Assembly: GCA_014055495.1 (NCBI GenBank)
Contig: WIAG01000001.1
Location: forward strand, 1 to 64,000
Source: Nitrospira sp. CR1.2
GTDB lineage: Bacteria; Nitrospirota; Nitrospiria; Nitrospirales; Nitrospiraceae
Reading direction: 5' to 3'
Length of the DNA: 64,000 nt
The first letter of the stretch is position 1. Every line of letters starts with the position of its first letter. The notes under the pieces are model-generated. The model saw only the letters and a program-made list of their open reading frames with translations, ran no database searches and was not told the origin of the DNA. The translations under genes were made by a program, and so were the position numbers. Shown here in pieces: positions 32,261 through 42,113 of this stretch.

Positions 32261-32675
32261 GTTGAACCTTGAACTGGGTCAGTAACTCCGTGACCCGCCG
32301 CCGAAGCACGTTGTTGAGGACGACGCAGGGGATCGCCACCAACAAGCCGACCGCCGTGGCTTTGAGCGCAAGGCTCAGACCGACCATGATGGTCTGAACC
32401 GCCATGGTGCCGGACGACCCCATTGTGTGGAACGTCAACATGATGCCCAACACGGTTCCCAGGAGGCCGATATAGGGGGCGTTCGCCGCCACGGTACCGA
32501 TCACGACCAACCGTTTGGTGAGGGCTACTTCGAATTCTTGCTCCGATCGGTATCGCCGGGGGTCGATGCGGCGATAGAACACCCAGCGCTCCACGGCCAC
32601 GGCAATGGCCCAGACGCTGAGGGCTAAAAGCAGACCGATAATGCCGTAATCAACGAAGCCTTTAAGACTCTCCAC
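32250..32675 (-). CDS. exbB: ExbB-type proton channel subunit (short form)
   Basis: Three hydrophobic segments fit ExbB/MotA-type channels: YGIIGLLLALSVWAIAVAV, APYIGLLGTVLGIMLTF and ALKATAVGLLVAIPCVVL. The motif NAPYIGLLGTVLGIM is a family hallmark. A GTG start at 32675 (VESLKGF) behind AAAGGGA is preferred; the upstream ATG at 32711 gives an unlikely Cys-rich MCCCSG leader. The resulting 141 aa is short for ExbB and lacks a long cytoplasmic loop, as in other compact ExbB proteins. It is the first gene of a six-gene run reaching the RND pump. Confidence 0.88.
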   Translation of the reverse strand: MESLKGFVDYGIIGLLLALSVWAIAVAVERWVFYRRIDPRRYRSEQEFEVALTKRLVVIGTVAANAPYIGLLGTVLGIMLTFHTMGSSGTMAVQTIMVGLSLALKATAVGLLVAIPCVVLNNVLRRRVTELLTQFKVQHGT

Positions 32676-32880
32676 CGGACGATCCCTTTCTGTGCCGGAA
32701 CAACAACACAATCCTTATGCGTCGGAATACTCCGAGCAGACCCTATTATTAAGACGTATGAGGCGGAGGATTCCGCACCAGAAAAAAACAAAAAAGATTA
32801 AGTGATTGACAAAATACCGTTTCTGTCGATTTTCGTCCTCGCGCTGCCTATCGTCTTCCCCGATCTCAGGAGGGCCTCCC

Positions 32881-34984
32881 ATGCCGAGTTGTCCGTTTTC
32901 CGTAGTCGGCACCGATCGACACCACTGTCGGCCGTCGACCCTGGTCCGGTCATTCCGGCTCATGAGGGTCGTCGCGCTTTCGGCCATGGCGATCCTGACG
33001 GGCGCGCTCATCGGAGGCTGCCTGACGCCTGAGCGGCAGAGTTCAGAACCACTACCGGTAGACGTGCTGGAGGACATTCCCGGTCGTATCCCCCTGAAAG
33101 CCTTTGCCTCCCTCCCGCTGGTGCGCCGGATGACGCTGTCTCCGTCGGGGGAGCATATCGCCTCCATTCAAAATACTGCCGCGGGCAAGACCTATCTGGT
33201 GGTTACGACCTACGACGGCAAGGAGGCTCGAAGACTCTTGGAGAGCGACAACAAGCGGTACTCGATTCGCTGGTTTGACTGGGTCAATGACGAACGGCTG
33301 GTGGTAGGCGTGGGGGCAGACGATGGGTGGAGCAATCTCCGGTGGACGGAGACGCGCCTCTTTGCCATCGATCGCGATGGGTCGAACCTCAAGACGGATC
33401 TGATCGCTCCGAGTCGCGACCATAACTCGTTTGCCAGGGGATATCTCCCGCAGCTTCAGGATAGGGTCATCGGCCAGATTCCCGGGGACAACCGATCCGT
33501 CCTGATCGCACTCGATCTCGACCACCACACCTATCCCGATGTCTACAAATTGGATGTGTACACCGGCCGCTGGGAGTTAATCGAGAGGAGTACCTATGGG
33601 ATCCGGTATTGGATGGCGGACCGACAGGGGGTCGTGCGGTTGGGAACGGCTGTTGACGGAACCATCATCCACATCCTGGTTAAACCGGTGGGCCAGGATC
33701 GCTGGCAGACATTGCGGAAGTATGACGCACTAAGTGAACCGGATATCACGCCTCTGGGATTCGACGAGGATCCCAACATTCTGTTTGTGGCACAACGTCT
33801 CGATGGAAGAACCGCAGTCTACAGCATCGACATATCCGAACCGCATGTGCCGCCTACGCTCCGGGCATCCCATGCCAGGTACGACATCGAGGGCGGTCTC
33901 ATCTATTCGTCCTAGCTCAAACAAGTGGTCGGTATTCGCAGTCGCCTGGACGAATCTTCCAGCATGTACTGGAATCCTAAGGCGAAAGCACTGCAGACCA
34001 GGGTCGATCTGGCCCTCCCTGGACGAATCAACGACATCCAGGACAGCAGCCGGAATGGCCGCAGACATATCGTCGTTTCCAGCCATACGACCCAACCGCC
34101 TCAATGGTATCTGTACGACGAGGATCTCAACCGGCTCATTTTGATGGTGGATGCGTATCCGAAGCTCGTGCCGAATGAATTGGTCAAACCCATGCCGGTC
34201 ACTCTCACGGCCAGAGACGGCACGGTCTTGCATGGGTACGTGACTCGTCCGGCGCAGGCTCGGCAGCCTGGGCCGTTGATTGTGTTGCCTCACGGCGGGC
34301 CGGCCAGCAGAGATGTGCTGGACTTCGATTACTGGACCCAGTTTCTCGCCAGTCGTGGCTGGGCTGTGTTGAGAGTCAACTTCAGGGGGTCCAGCGGTTA
34401 CGGCTGGGAGTTTTTGCAGGCGGGATTCAAGCGCTGGGGACTCGAAATGCAAGACGATCTGACGGATGCCTCGCAATACGCGATCGAGCAGGGCATCGCG
34501 GACCCTGAACGCATCTGTATCGTGGGGGGGGAGCTATGGCGGGTATGCGGCATTGATGGGCATCGTCAAGACACCGGAGCTCTTTCGTTGCGCGGTGAGC
34601 TTTGCGGGAGTATCGGACCTCCGCGCGCTGCTGACGGACAGACGGCAGTTTCTGGGGTATGAGCTGGGGGCGGAGCGGCAGTTAGGCGCTTGGTGGTCCG
34701 ATCGCGATCGGCTGAAAGCCACGTCTCCGGTCAATCACGCCGACAAGATACGCACCCCGCTCTTGATCGTGCACGGAGCGGAAGATCGGACTGTGCCGGT
34801 CGAGCAATCCCGCGCCATGGTCGAGGCCTTGCGAGACGCAGGTTTCACCCGCTTGCGATATGTTGAACTGCCAGACGGCGATCATTCCCTCAGCCGCCAG
34901 GAGGACCGCCTCACGTTCTTTCGTGAGATGGAGCGGTTTCTGCAGACTCATCTGGAAGGGACTCGAGGGCTCGATAGACCTTGA
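32881..34984 (+). pseudogene. S9 (prolyl oligopeptidase/acylaminoacyl-peptidase) lipoprotein, broken by a stop and a frameshift
   Basis: Three pieces make one S9-family protein. Start 32881 follows AGGAGG; the N-terminus has a lipobox (LIGGC, Cys47) and then a beta-propeller-like region. An in-frame TAG at 33913-33915 interrupts it, and the same frame continues in homology (WYLYDEDLNRL, LPHGGPASRD, NFRGSSGYGWEF). At 34524-34531 a run of eight G shifts the frame by +1 exactly before the nucleophile motif GGSYGGY; the remainder, in another frame, has HGAEDRTVP and DGDHS for the rest of the catalytic triad. Seven G would restore the frame. Two lesions suggest a true pseudogene; slippage at the G-run or a sequencing error could explain one. 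Its neighbours suggest a former role in peptide processing. Confidence 0.82.
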
Positions 34985-35088
34985 TCCTGCATGATGACGG
35001 GGAGGCGTCCTCTTCCAGCCTCGTGTTGGAATCATGCCGTCGCACGCCCTTTCCCGCAACCGCCTTCGTTGGTCCCTGGTTCAGGCAT

Positions 35089-37647
35089 TCAATAGAACTC
35101 AAACTTGAGCGAGCCGATCACCGTCAGCGGCGCGCCGGGATAGAGGGACAATCCGGAAAACTGAGAGCCGATAAAATATCGCTGATCGAGTAGGTTGGTG
35201 AAATTAATCGCGGCCAGGAGGTTGGTCCTTTCGAAGATGTCCGGCTTTCGATAGTACAACGCGGCGTCCAACCGCACGAAACCTGCCATCTGAAAGAGCT
35301 CACCGCAATCGGCAGGGTTCCGGCAGGCGATGATTCCTTCTCGACGCCCCTGGGCATACAGGCCGACCCCTGCTCCAAATCCTTTGCCGGGTCCCTCCTG
35401 CAGAAAGTACGTCGTCCATAAGCTGCCCTGATGGCGCGGGACATTGGCGAGCCTGCTGCCGACGGCAAAGGTATTGTCCTCCGTGACCTGCGCGTCCGTA
35501 TAGGCGTAGGTCGCGATCACGTTCCACCCAGGCCAAATCTCGCCGTTCAGGTCGAATTCGAACCCCCGGCTGCGCTGCTCGCCGGCGGTGACCGAGAAGA
35601 CGGGGCCATTGACGGGATCGGTCGTCAAGACATTTTTCTTCGTGATGTTGAAGGCGGCGAGAGTTGAACGAAGCCGCCCATTCGCCGTCTGAAATTTTAG
35701 ACCGCCTTCGATGGCTTTTCCGCGCTCAGGTCGAAAAATGCTTCCGGTGAAGCTGCGCGCTCCCGCGAACTGAGGGGCGAAGGATTCCGTGTAATTGGCG
35801 AAGATCGAGACCCACGGCCAAGGCTGATAGGCGGCTCCGATCGAGGGACTGAAGGCGGTTTCCGTGGTATTCGTCCCTCGTGTGGTCGGATCGAAATCAT
35901 CCGGTCGACTCCTCTCTTTCTGCTCGATCACATCGTAACGTCCACCCAGATGTACGTGCAGGTTGGGTAGAAGATCGATCTGATCCCCGGCATAGCCGCC
36001 AAGAATACTGTTTGTGCTGAGAAAATTACCGGCCAAATCAAGCGGGCCATCGGCGAAGAGGCGCTGCGCAGGATTGAATATATTGATAGAACTTCCCAGC
36101 GCTCCAAAATCTCCTCGGAATTGCTGTGACTGCACCTCTCGTCCAAGCTCGATGCCAAGGATTGTCTTGTGTTTGATCGACCAGGTCGTGAATGTTCCTA
36201 ACAGTTCATTTTGCCAGTAGTGGCTCTGGTTGATCGAGGGCAATTCGTTGCGCTCCAATGCAAGAATGCCTGTCGTCTCATCAAGGCTCGAGGCTTCGAG
36301 GCTTGAGTACCGTTCTTGAGTCACTGCAGTACGAAAGGCACTGCGCAACCGCAACTGAGCATTCAAATCATGCAGCAGGATCAGCGTGGCCTTGCCCGCA
36401 TTGGTTTCCCGTCGTCTGGTCGGATCGCCGAGAAATCGTCCGATGGGAATAGACGCCGGGGCATTCCCGAGCGTAACGATCCCTCGATCGATCGGCGACT
36501 TGTCATAGACGTATTCGCCTTCGAATCGAAATGTGGTCCGCGGCCCGATCTCCCAGCCGATGGTCGGCGCGAGAAAGACACGATCGGTCTTTACCCCCTC
36601 TCGGAAGCTCTCCGACGATTCGTACAAGCCATTGAACCGATAGGTCAACGTTTTGCTTTCGTTCAGCGGCCCGCCGACATCGATCGTGGGGCGGTACAGA
36701 TTGTAGTTACCCACGATCAACTCCGTGGCGGCGTATCGATGTTTCAGCGGGGCCTTCGTGACCTGATTGATAATGCCTCCCGGATCCGATCGCCCATACA
36801 AGTAGGACGGTGGCCCCTTCACAACCTCAATACTCTCGAGATTGATGACGTCGTAGGGGACCTTGGTGCCGAATGTGCCATCATCGCGAAAGCCGTTCTT
36901 GAACACGTTTAAGTTGGTCGCAAACCCTCGAATCGTAAATTCGCCGCCTCGCCCGCCTGCCGACTGCGACTGATACACGCCGCTCACATTCCGCAACGCG
37001 TCATTCATGCGAATCACTTTCTGATCTTCCATGACCTGGCGAGTCACCACGCCGATCGAGCGCGGAATGTCTTCGATCGGCACAGCGATTCTTGTAGCGC
37101 TGGAGGACTCATCGGCGGCATAATTGTGCTCATCCCGCTCCTTGATGTCCTTCACCACAATTTCCGGCACTTTGACCGGCTTCTTGCGTGTCCGATCCCT
37201 GGAATCCTGCGCCTTCTCGGGTACCGCCTCGGGAGGAAGGGGTGCAACGGTCGGAGGTGGCGCCATTGGGGAGGCGGTGGGTTGGAGGGTCACGGTCGTC
37301 TCATTGACAAATCGATGATTGAGAGGCGTTCCGATCAGCAACTGCCGGATCGCCGCGTCCACGGTATAGTCACCCGACACACCGCCGGTGCGATGAGATT
37401 CGGCCAATTGGGTGTCGTACACCAACTGTAACCCGGTCTCATCGGCCAGCCGATTGAGCGCTGCCGCCAGCCCGCCGGCCGGAATCTCGAAATGCCGGGC
37501 CCGCGGCTCCTGAGCGCGCGCCCAGTCCTTTCCCGACCATGCCTCTCCGAACATCAGCAACAATGCCAGGCAGCAGAGACCCATTCGCGCGTATTTCGAT
37601 CGTGGTGCTTGTTTAGTTGGACGAGTTTCGAGCGGAACATCGGTCAT
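35089..37647 (-). CDS. TonB-dependent siderophore receptor with N-terminal signalling domain (unit 1)
   Basis: The start at 37647 (MTDVPLETRP) follows AAGGAGT and gives 852 aa; the longer frame upstream has no such support. After a signal segment (MGLCCLALLLMFGEAWS), residues about 55-120 form an STN signalling domain (FEIPAGGLAAALNRLADETG). A TonB-box-like stretch VKVPEIVVKD, a plug (IPRSIGVVTRQ, GRSDPGGIINQVTKAP) and a beta-barrel ending in the aromatic SLKFEFY follow. An STN domain means the receptor signals to an anti-sigma factor, and fecR lies just upstream. It imports a ferric siderophore; which one is unknown. It is closely similar to the receptor at 56402-58978. Confidence 0.94.
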   Translation of the reverse strand: MTDVPLETRPTKQAPRSKYARMGLCCLALLLMFGEAWSGKDWARAQEPRARHFEIPAGGLAAALNRLADETGLQLVYDTQLAESHRTGGVSGDYTVDAAIRQLLIGTPLNHRFVNETTVTLQPTASPMAPPPTVAPLPPEAVPEKAQDSRDRTRKKPVKVPEIVVKDIKERDEHNYAADESSSATRIAVPIEDIPRSIGVVTRQVMEDQKVIRMNDALRNVSGVYQSQSAGGRGGEFTIRGFATNLNVFKNGFRDDGTFGTKVPYDVINLESIEVVKGPPSYLYGRSDPGGIINQVTKAPLKHRYAATELIVGNYNLYRPTIDVGGPLNESKTLTYRFNGLYESSESFREGVKTDRVFLAPTIGWEIGPRTTFRFEGEYVYDKSPIDRGIVTLGNAPASIPIGRFLGDPTRRRETNAGKATLILLHDLNAQLRLRSAFRTAVTQERYSSLEASSLDETTGILALERNELPSINQSHYWQNELLGTFTTWSIKHKTILGIELGREVQSQQFRGDFGALGSSINIFNPAQRLFADGPLDLAGNFLSTNSILGGYAGDQIDLLPNLHVHLGGRYDVIEQKERSRPDDFDPTTRGTNTTETAFSPSIGAAYQPWPWVSIFANYTESFAPQFAGARSFTGSIFRPERGKAIEGGLKFQTANGRLRSTLAAFNITKKNVLTTDPVNGPVFSVTAGEQRSRGFEFDLNGEIWPGWNVIATYAYTDAQVTEDNTFAVGSRLANVPRHQGSLWTTYFLQEGPGKGFGAGVGLYAQGRREGIIACRNPADCGELFQMAGFVRLDAALYYRKPDIFERTNLLAAINFTNLLDQRYFIGSQFSGLSLYPGAPLTVIGSLKFEFY

Positions 37648-37720
37648 AACGACTCCTTCACGTTGTCTCACGGCTCTGTTCTCCACTAACCATGACGCCG
37701 AGAGCAGAACGAAAAGGATG

Positions 37721-37739
37721 TCGCGCGCGCGATTTTTTT
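37721..37739 (+). other. CG palindrome followed by seven T in the fecR-receptor gap
   Basis: TCGCGCGCGCGA is followed by TTTTTTT on the + strand, in the 119-nt gap between fecR (ends 37767) and the receptor (starts 37647). It resembles a + strand terminator stem, but no + strand gene ends here. It may instead be part of the promoter region of the receptor gene. Confidence 0.35.
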
Positions 37740-37766
37740 CGACAACAATGAGCCGGAAGGCCGGCG

Positions 37767-38735
37767 CTACCGATGCAGTAAGATCAGATACCGGGAGAAG
37801 CGGGTGGAACGGATGTGCAGAGACTGTTCTAAGGCGTCGACCACTTGAACAGGATTGTCTATCTGGAACACGCCGTTGACTCGCAGGGCGCGAAGGTGGG
37901 AATCCACGAGAAAGATCTGGCCGCGGTGGTATCGATTCAACTCGTCGATCACCTCCCCGAGCGGTTGCCCTTCGAAGATGATCTTGCCGCGTTGCCAAGC
38001 GGCGGCTGCGCGTAGATCGGCGTGGCGCACGGCGCTCATTCCTTGACGGGGGGCATACGCCACTTGTTGACCCGGCTCTAGCAGCAGGTCGCGTTGCGTC
38101 GTCGTCACCCTGACGCGGTGGTCCAGCACCGTGACGGTGACCTGGTCTTCCCGGCGCCGCACGATAAACTCCGTTCCAAGTGCTGTGCTGACAAGGTCGC
38201 CGGCCACGACGTGGAACGGTCTGGCCGAATCCGGTGACACGGCAAACATCGCTTCCCCTTTCAGAAGTCGTACTTCGCGGCGGGCCGGGGTCATCGCTAC
38301 GGCGATCGCGCTATTCGTGTTCAGATGAACGAACGAACCGTCGGACAAGGTGACCCGTCGCTGTTCGGCTGTCGGCGTGCTGTAGTCTGCGTCCAGGAGA
38401 GGGAGCCCGCCGGTCATCCAAAGCACACTGCAGGCGCAGAGCGCCGCGGCCACGCCGACAGCCCACCTTGTGGGAACGTAGGTAGTGGCCTGGCGAGTCC
38501 AGCGACCCGGTGCCGGCACGGTCTGTGGCCCGGAATGTTCAGGGAGGCGGTCGCACGTGCTCCACAAGGCGGCGACTTCTTGAAACACCCGCTCATGTGA
38601 CGGGCTGGATGCTTTCCAGGACTCGAATTCACGCTGTTCCTCGGCGGGCAGCGGGCCTGCGTCCATTCGTACGACCCAGCGGGCCGCTTCGTCGGCGGAC
38701 GCCGTCTGTTCCTCAAGCTCGTTCGCCATTGTCAT
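37767..38735 (-). CDS. fecR: FecR-type anti-sigma factor (unit 1)
   Basis: The ATG at 38735 overlaps the sigma-factor stop as ATGA, giving 322 aa. An N-terminal cytoplasmic domain (ADEAARWVVRMDAGPLP, then a conserved Trp-rich helix), one membrane helix (WAVGVAAALCACSVLWM), a FecR domain (VTLSDGSFVHLNTNSAI, TALGTEFIVRR) and an STN-like C-terminus (VNGVFQIDNPVQVVDALEQ) are all present. It holds or activates the ECF sigma factor when the receptor signals. It is co-transcribed with the sigma gene before it and followed by the receptor. Confidence 0.93.
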   Translation of the reverse strand: MTMANELEEQTASADEAARWVVRMDAGPLPAEEQREFESWKASSPSHERVFQEVAALWSTCDRLPEHSGPQTVPAPGRWTRQATTYVPTRWAVGVAAALCACSVLWMTGGLPLLDADYSTPTAEQRRVTLSDGSFVHLNTNSAIAVAMTPARREVRLLKGEAMFAVSPDSARPFHVVAGDLVSTALGTEFIVRRREDQVTVTVLDHRVRVTTTQRDLLLEPGQQVAYAPRQGMSAVRHADLRAAAAWQRGKIIFEGQPLGEVIDELNRYHRGQIFLVDSHLRALRVNGVFQIDNPVQVVDALEQSLHIRSTRFSRYLILLHR

Positions 38736-39253
38736 GATCCGCCGAGCTCTTTCACCCGTTGACGGCAATAGACCAAGCCCTTGCGGAGATGTTTCTCCAC
38801 CATACTTCGTGAGATGCCCAGCCGCTCGGCGATCAGCGCCTGCTCCAGCGCATGGTACTTTCTCAACACGAAGACCTCCCTGCAGCGCGGCGGTAGTTCG
38901 TCGACCGCTTGTTGCAGCAATCGCAACTCTCGATGTCCGTCGATCTCCGATTCGATACTGGGTCGTGCATCCGGCAGGTCCTCCATATTGGAGTCCTGGT
39001 TCAGATGCTGCGCGCGGCGCCCGGCCTGTCGCCGCTCGTCACGGGCCAAGTTGATCACGATTCGATACAAATAGGCGAGCGGATTTTCAAGGGATGGATG
39101 CTGTTTCAGGCTCCGCACTCGAATGTAGGTGTCGTGGATGAGCTCCCGGGCGAGGGTCGGACAGCCGAGCCGTTGAGTCAGGAACTTGGTCAACTCGCTG
39201 TAATGTTGTTCGAGGACGGCCGGGAGGGGAACTGAATCGTTGCGCTCATCCAT
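38732..39253 (-). CDS. FecI-type ECF RNA polymerase sigma factor (unit 1)
   Basis: The 173-aa protein has sigma region 2 (ELIHDTYIRV, YLYRIVINLARDERR) and region 4 (LPPRCREVFVLRKYHALEQ, ERLGISRSMVEKHLRKGL), with the helix-turn-helix near the C-terminus. Region 3 is absent, as in all ECF sigma factors. It directs transcription of the neighbouring receptor gene when released by FecR. The gene is first of the sigma-fecR-receptor unit; about 280 nt of non-coding sequence separates it from the next unit, and no Fur-like repeat was seen there. Confidence 0.93.
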   Translation of the reverse strand: MDERNDSVPLPAVLEQHYSELTKFLTQRLGCPTLARELIHDTYIRVRSLKQHPSLENPLAYLYRIVINLARDERRQAGRRAQHLNQDSNMEDLPDARPSIESEIDGHRELRLLQQAVDELPPRCREVFVLRKYHALEQALIAERLGISRSMVEKHLRKGLVYCRQRVKELGGS

Positions 39254-39536
39254 ACTCGCCGGGAACCCCCTGGTGTGAGAAACGGGGGGAGTCTATACGC
39301 GGGGAGGGGCTGGCGGCCATGTTCGGATTCCTGAAGCATGGATTGCACGCTACCCTGTTCGGCACAGCAGAGCAACGGTGTGAGGAGCGAACATGCCATG
39401 TCGACGGCCGGCAGGTGCACATGTAGGGCGCGCACAAGGATTGGCCCGCATGAGTCCCGACGAGCCGCCGGGAATCATACGGGCTTGGAGATCGTTGGGG
39501 AGTCTTCCCGTACTCGTCACGTCCGATGGAAGTGTC

Positions 39537-42005
39537 TCACCATCGATAGGTGACGCTGCCCACCATGGTGCGCCGCTCGCCGAAGCTGCAAAAGAAGGTG
39601 GCGCCCCGGTCGAAACAGCCGAACTGATCCTGGTTGAGAATGTTGTTGACGTTCAGCGCGAACCGATAGTGCTTCCAGGTGTAGTCGATCACGGCATCCC
39701 CGACGACATAACTGGGGACGCGGAAGGTGTTGGCTTCGTCGCCGTAGGTATACCCGGTATACCGCGCTCCGCCGCCGATCCCCAAGCCCTTCAAGTTCCC
39801 GTCCGGTAGCGTATATTTGACCCATAACGATCCGAACTGCCCCGGTGTCTGCGGCAGCCGTTTACCCTTTTCGAGCGGGTTGGCGGTCTCCCTGACTTCG
39901 TTGTCCAAGATGGTAAATGAGGCGATCACGTCCACCCCGGAGTCGAAACTCGCCACACCTTCCAACTCCAGACCGCGGGAACGCGCTTTTCCCCGCTGTA
40001 CCTGCAGAAAGGTGCTTGGATCGGTCTGGAGGAAGTTTTCGCGCGTCAAGTCGAACAGGGCGGCGGTCAAGAAGGTGCGTGTCCTGGGAATTTGATACTT
40101 GATACCCAGTTCGTACTGGCGGCCCGTTTCCGGCGTGAAGGCCTGTCCATTCGAGTTCACGCCGATCGCCGGAAGAAAAAAGGTCGAATAGCTGATGTAG
40201 GGAGCCAGGCCGTTGTCGAACAGATAGGTCAGAGCGGCGCGGCCGGTCGCTTTGCGGTCCGCCTGACTTCTGCCCGGCGCGCCCGTTGTCCGGTCCTGTG
40301 TTTCGTCGCTTGCCCAATCGTGCCGGCCGCCGAGCGTCAACAGCCAATGGTCATAGAGCTTGACCTGATCTTGCAAATAGACGCCGGTCTGAAGTTGAGT
40401 GACTCGCTGATTCAGAAATACGGGAGGCAACGAGAAAGGGGTGCCATAGTCGAATCGATTGAAAATATCGATGTCGGAGGCTGCCCCGAAGGTTTGCCGC
40501 AAGTCCACCGTGATCCGCTGAAAGTCCAGTCCACCCAGCACTTGATGCTGAAACGGACCGGTGGAGAACTTTCCATGCACCTGATTGTCGATGGTCAACG
40601 CATTCAGTTTGCCCAGCGAGCCGAACGCGCCTCTGCCGACGGTGCGCCTGTCCAGTCCGAAGCTGCTGCTGAATGTGTTCATGAGATCGAGTTCCGTCAT
40701 GCTGTAGCGGAGTTTGTGCACCACTTTCCAGTCCGGAGACAACCGGTGCAGGAGTTCGTAACCGACGGACGATTCGGTCCGGTTTTCCTTGTCGATATCG
40801 GGGTTGCCGGTAAACCGGGACACCGGAATTCTGCCGTTCGGATTGAAGCGCAGTGAGCCTTCGGCCGGCAAGGCCTGAGACGATTTGAGTTCATCTTTCT
40901 GGAAGTGCGCAAAGAAAGTGACTTGGGTATGCGTCGCCGCCTGCCAGGTCACGGAGGGCGCGATGAAGATGCGATCGTTCGGCACCTGATCGAGCTGCGT
41001 GCCGCTTTCGCGGAACAGCCCGGTCAACCGGAAGGACAACACGTCGCTGTCGTTCAGCTTCCCGCCGAAATCGAACCGGCCTTCGTACCGGCCGAAGTTC
41101 CCGGTCAGGAATTGCACTTCGCGCAACGATTCCCGGGTCGGTCGCTTGGTGATGTAGTTCAACAATCCGCCGGGGCTGCCCTGCCCATAGAGAAATGAGG
41201 CCGGGCCGCGCAGCACGTCGATCTCTTCCGCGCCGTAGGGCTCAAGATTGTAACTGACCGCGAAGCCGGGGTTGCGTAGCTGCAGCCCGTCCCGGAATAG
41301 TCCGTTCTGCGTGGCGTCGAATCCGCGAAATCTCAGGAAGGTAAAGCGGGGCTCGAAGCCGAACGGTTCGGCTTGTACGCCGGGTGTGTAGCGCAGCGCC
41401 TCCGCGACCGAGTTGACTTCTTGCGCCTGCATGCGGGCGCGAGTGATCACGCTGATGGACTGCGGCGTTTCGATCAACGGGATATCGCTCTTGGTGGAGG
41501 TGCTCGTCGCTTCGGCGACGTAAGACGCCTCGCCTTCGCGTCCCTGCACATCCTTCACCAGGATCTCGGGCACCTTGACCGGTTTCTCCGTGCGAGGACG
41601 ATCAAGTGCCTGCGGCGCGGTGTCGTCGTTCGGGGCCGCCGTCGTGGGCGCGACGGTGATGGTGTTCGGGCCGCCCGACTGAAACGACAGTCCCGTGCCT
41701 TGCAGCAGTTGGTGGAGCGCCTGTTCGGGCGACAATTGCCCCGAGACCGGCGCGGACTGCAGATCCCGCACGCTGTCGGCCTTATACAACATCTGCACAT
41801 GCGCCTGTTCCGCAAAGGCATCCAACGCTGCGGGTAACGACTGCGCGGGAATATCGAACGGCCACACCGTATCTTGAGCGGCGCCCTGGGCAGCGGCCAG
41901 GCCCGTGATCGCCAGAACGGCCGGCAAGATGCGAACGAGTGTGCGAAGCCACCGGCTTACCGTGGCTCGCGTGTCTGATACGGCATCGCATGTTCTCGCG
42001 ATCAT
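39537..42005 (-). CDS. TonB-dependent siderophore receptor with N-terminal signalling domain (unit 2)
   Basis: This 822-aa receptor has a long signal peptide (LVRILPAVLAITGLAAAQG), an STN domain (FDIPAQSLPAALDAFAEQA), the motif VKVPEILVKDV, a plug (TPQSISVITRARMQ, YGQGSPGGLLNYITKRP) and a barrel ending in an aromatic residue (VGSVTYRW). The plug and barrel resemble FhuA/FoxA-type ferric-hydroxamate and lipopeptide siderophore receptors. GGGAG upstream (GGGAGC before ACGACG) provides a weak ribosome site. It belongs with fecR at 42114-43136 and the sigma factor at 43171-43755, all on the - strand. Confidence 0.93.
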   Translation of the reverse strand: MIARTCDAVSDTRATVSRWLRTLVRILPAVLAITGLAAAQGAAQDTVWPFDIPAQSLPAALDAFAEQAHVQMLYKADSVRDLQSAPVSGQLSPEQALHQLLQGTGLSFQSGGPNTITVAPTTAAPNDDTAPQALDRPRTEKPVKVPEILVKDVQGREGEASYVAEATSTSTKSDIPLIETPQSISVITRARMQAQEVNSVAEALRYTPGVQAEPFGFEPRFTFLRFRGFDATQNGLFRDGLQLRNPGFAVSYNLEPYGAEEIDVLRGPASFLYGQGSPGGLLNYITKRPTRESLREVQFLTGNFGRYEGRFDFGGKLNDSDVLSFRLTGLFRESGTQLDQVPNDRIFIAPSVTWQAATHTQVTFFAHFQKDELKSSQALPAEGSLRFNPNGRIPVSRFTGNPDIDKENRTESSVGYELLHRLSPDWKVVHKLRYSMTELDLMNTFSSSFGLDRRTVGRGAFGSLGKLNALTIDNQVHGKFSTGPFQHQVLGGLDFQRITVDLRQTFGAASDIDIFNRFDYGTPFSLPPVFLNQRVTQLQTGVYLQDQVKLYDHWLLTLGGRHDWASDETQDRTTGAPGRSQADRKATGRAALTYLFDNGLAPYISYSTFFLPAIGVNSNGQAFTPETGRQYELGIKYQIPRTRTFLTAALFDLTRENFLQTDPSTFLQVQRGKARSRGLELEGVASFDSGVDVIASFTILDNEVRETANPLEKGKRLPQTPGQFGSLWVKYTLPDGNLKGLGIGGGARYTGYTYGDEANTFRVPSYVVGDAVIDYTWKHYRFALNVNNILNQDQFGCFDRGATFFCSFGERRTMVGSVTYRW

Positions 42006-42113
42006 CGTCGTGCTCCCTCGCGTAGTGCTGTGGTGGTGAACGTGTCGTTGGATCTGTACAGAAGACGAGCGAAGGAGCGGTACCCCAACCTCTGCACAGG
42101 AAAATTCTGAGGG

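Noticed and set aside
32806-32834. TTGACA as promoter of the S9 peptidase gene
   Set aside because: The -35 is perfect but no acceptable -10 lies 16-18 nt downstream.
32715-33167. - strand frame of 150 codons upstream of exbB
   Set aside because: Low-complexity product; the + strand lipoprotein start with AGGAGG overlaps it and is better supported.
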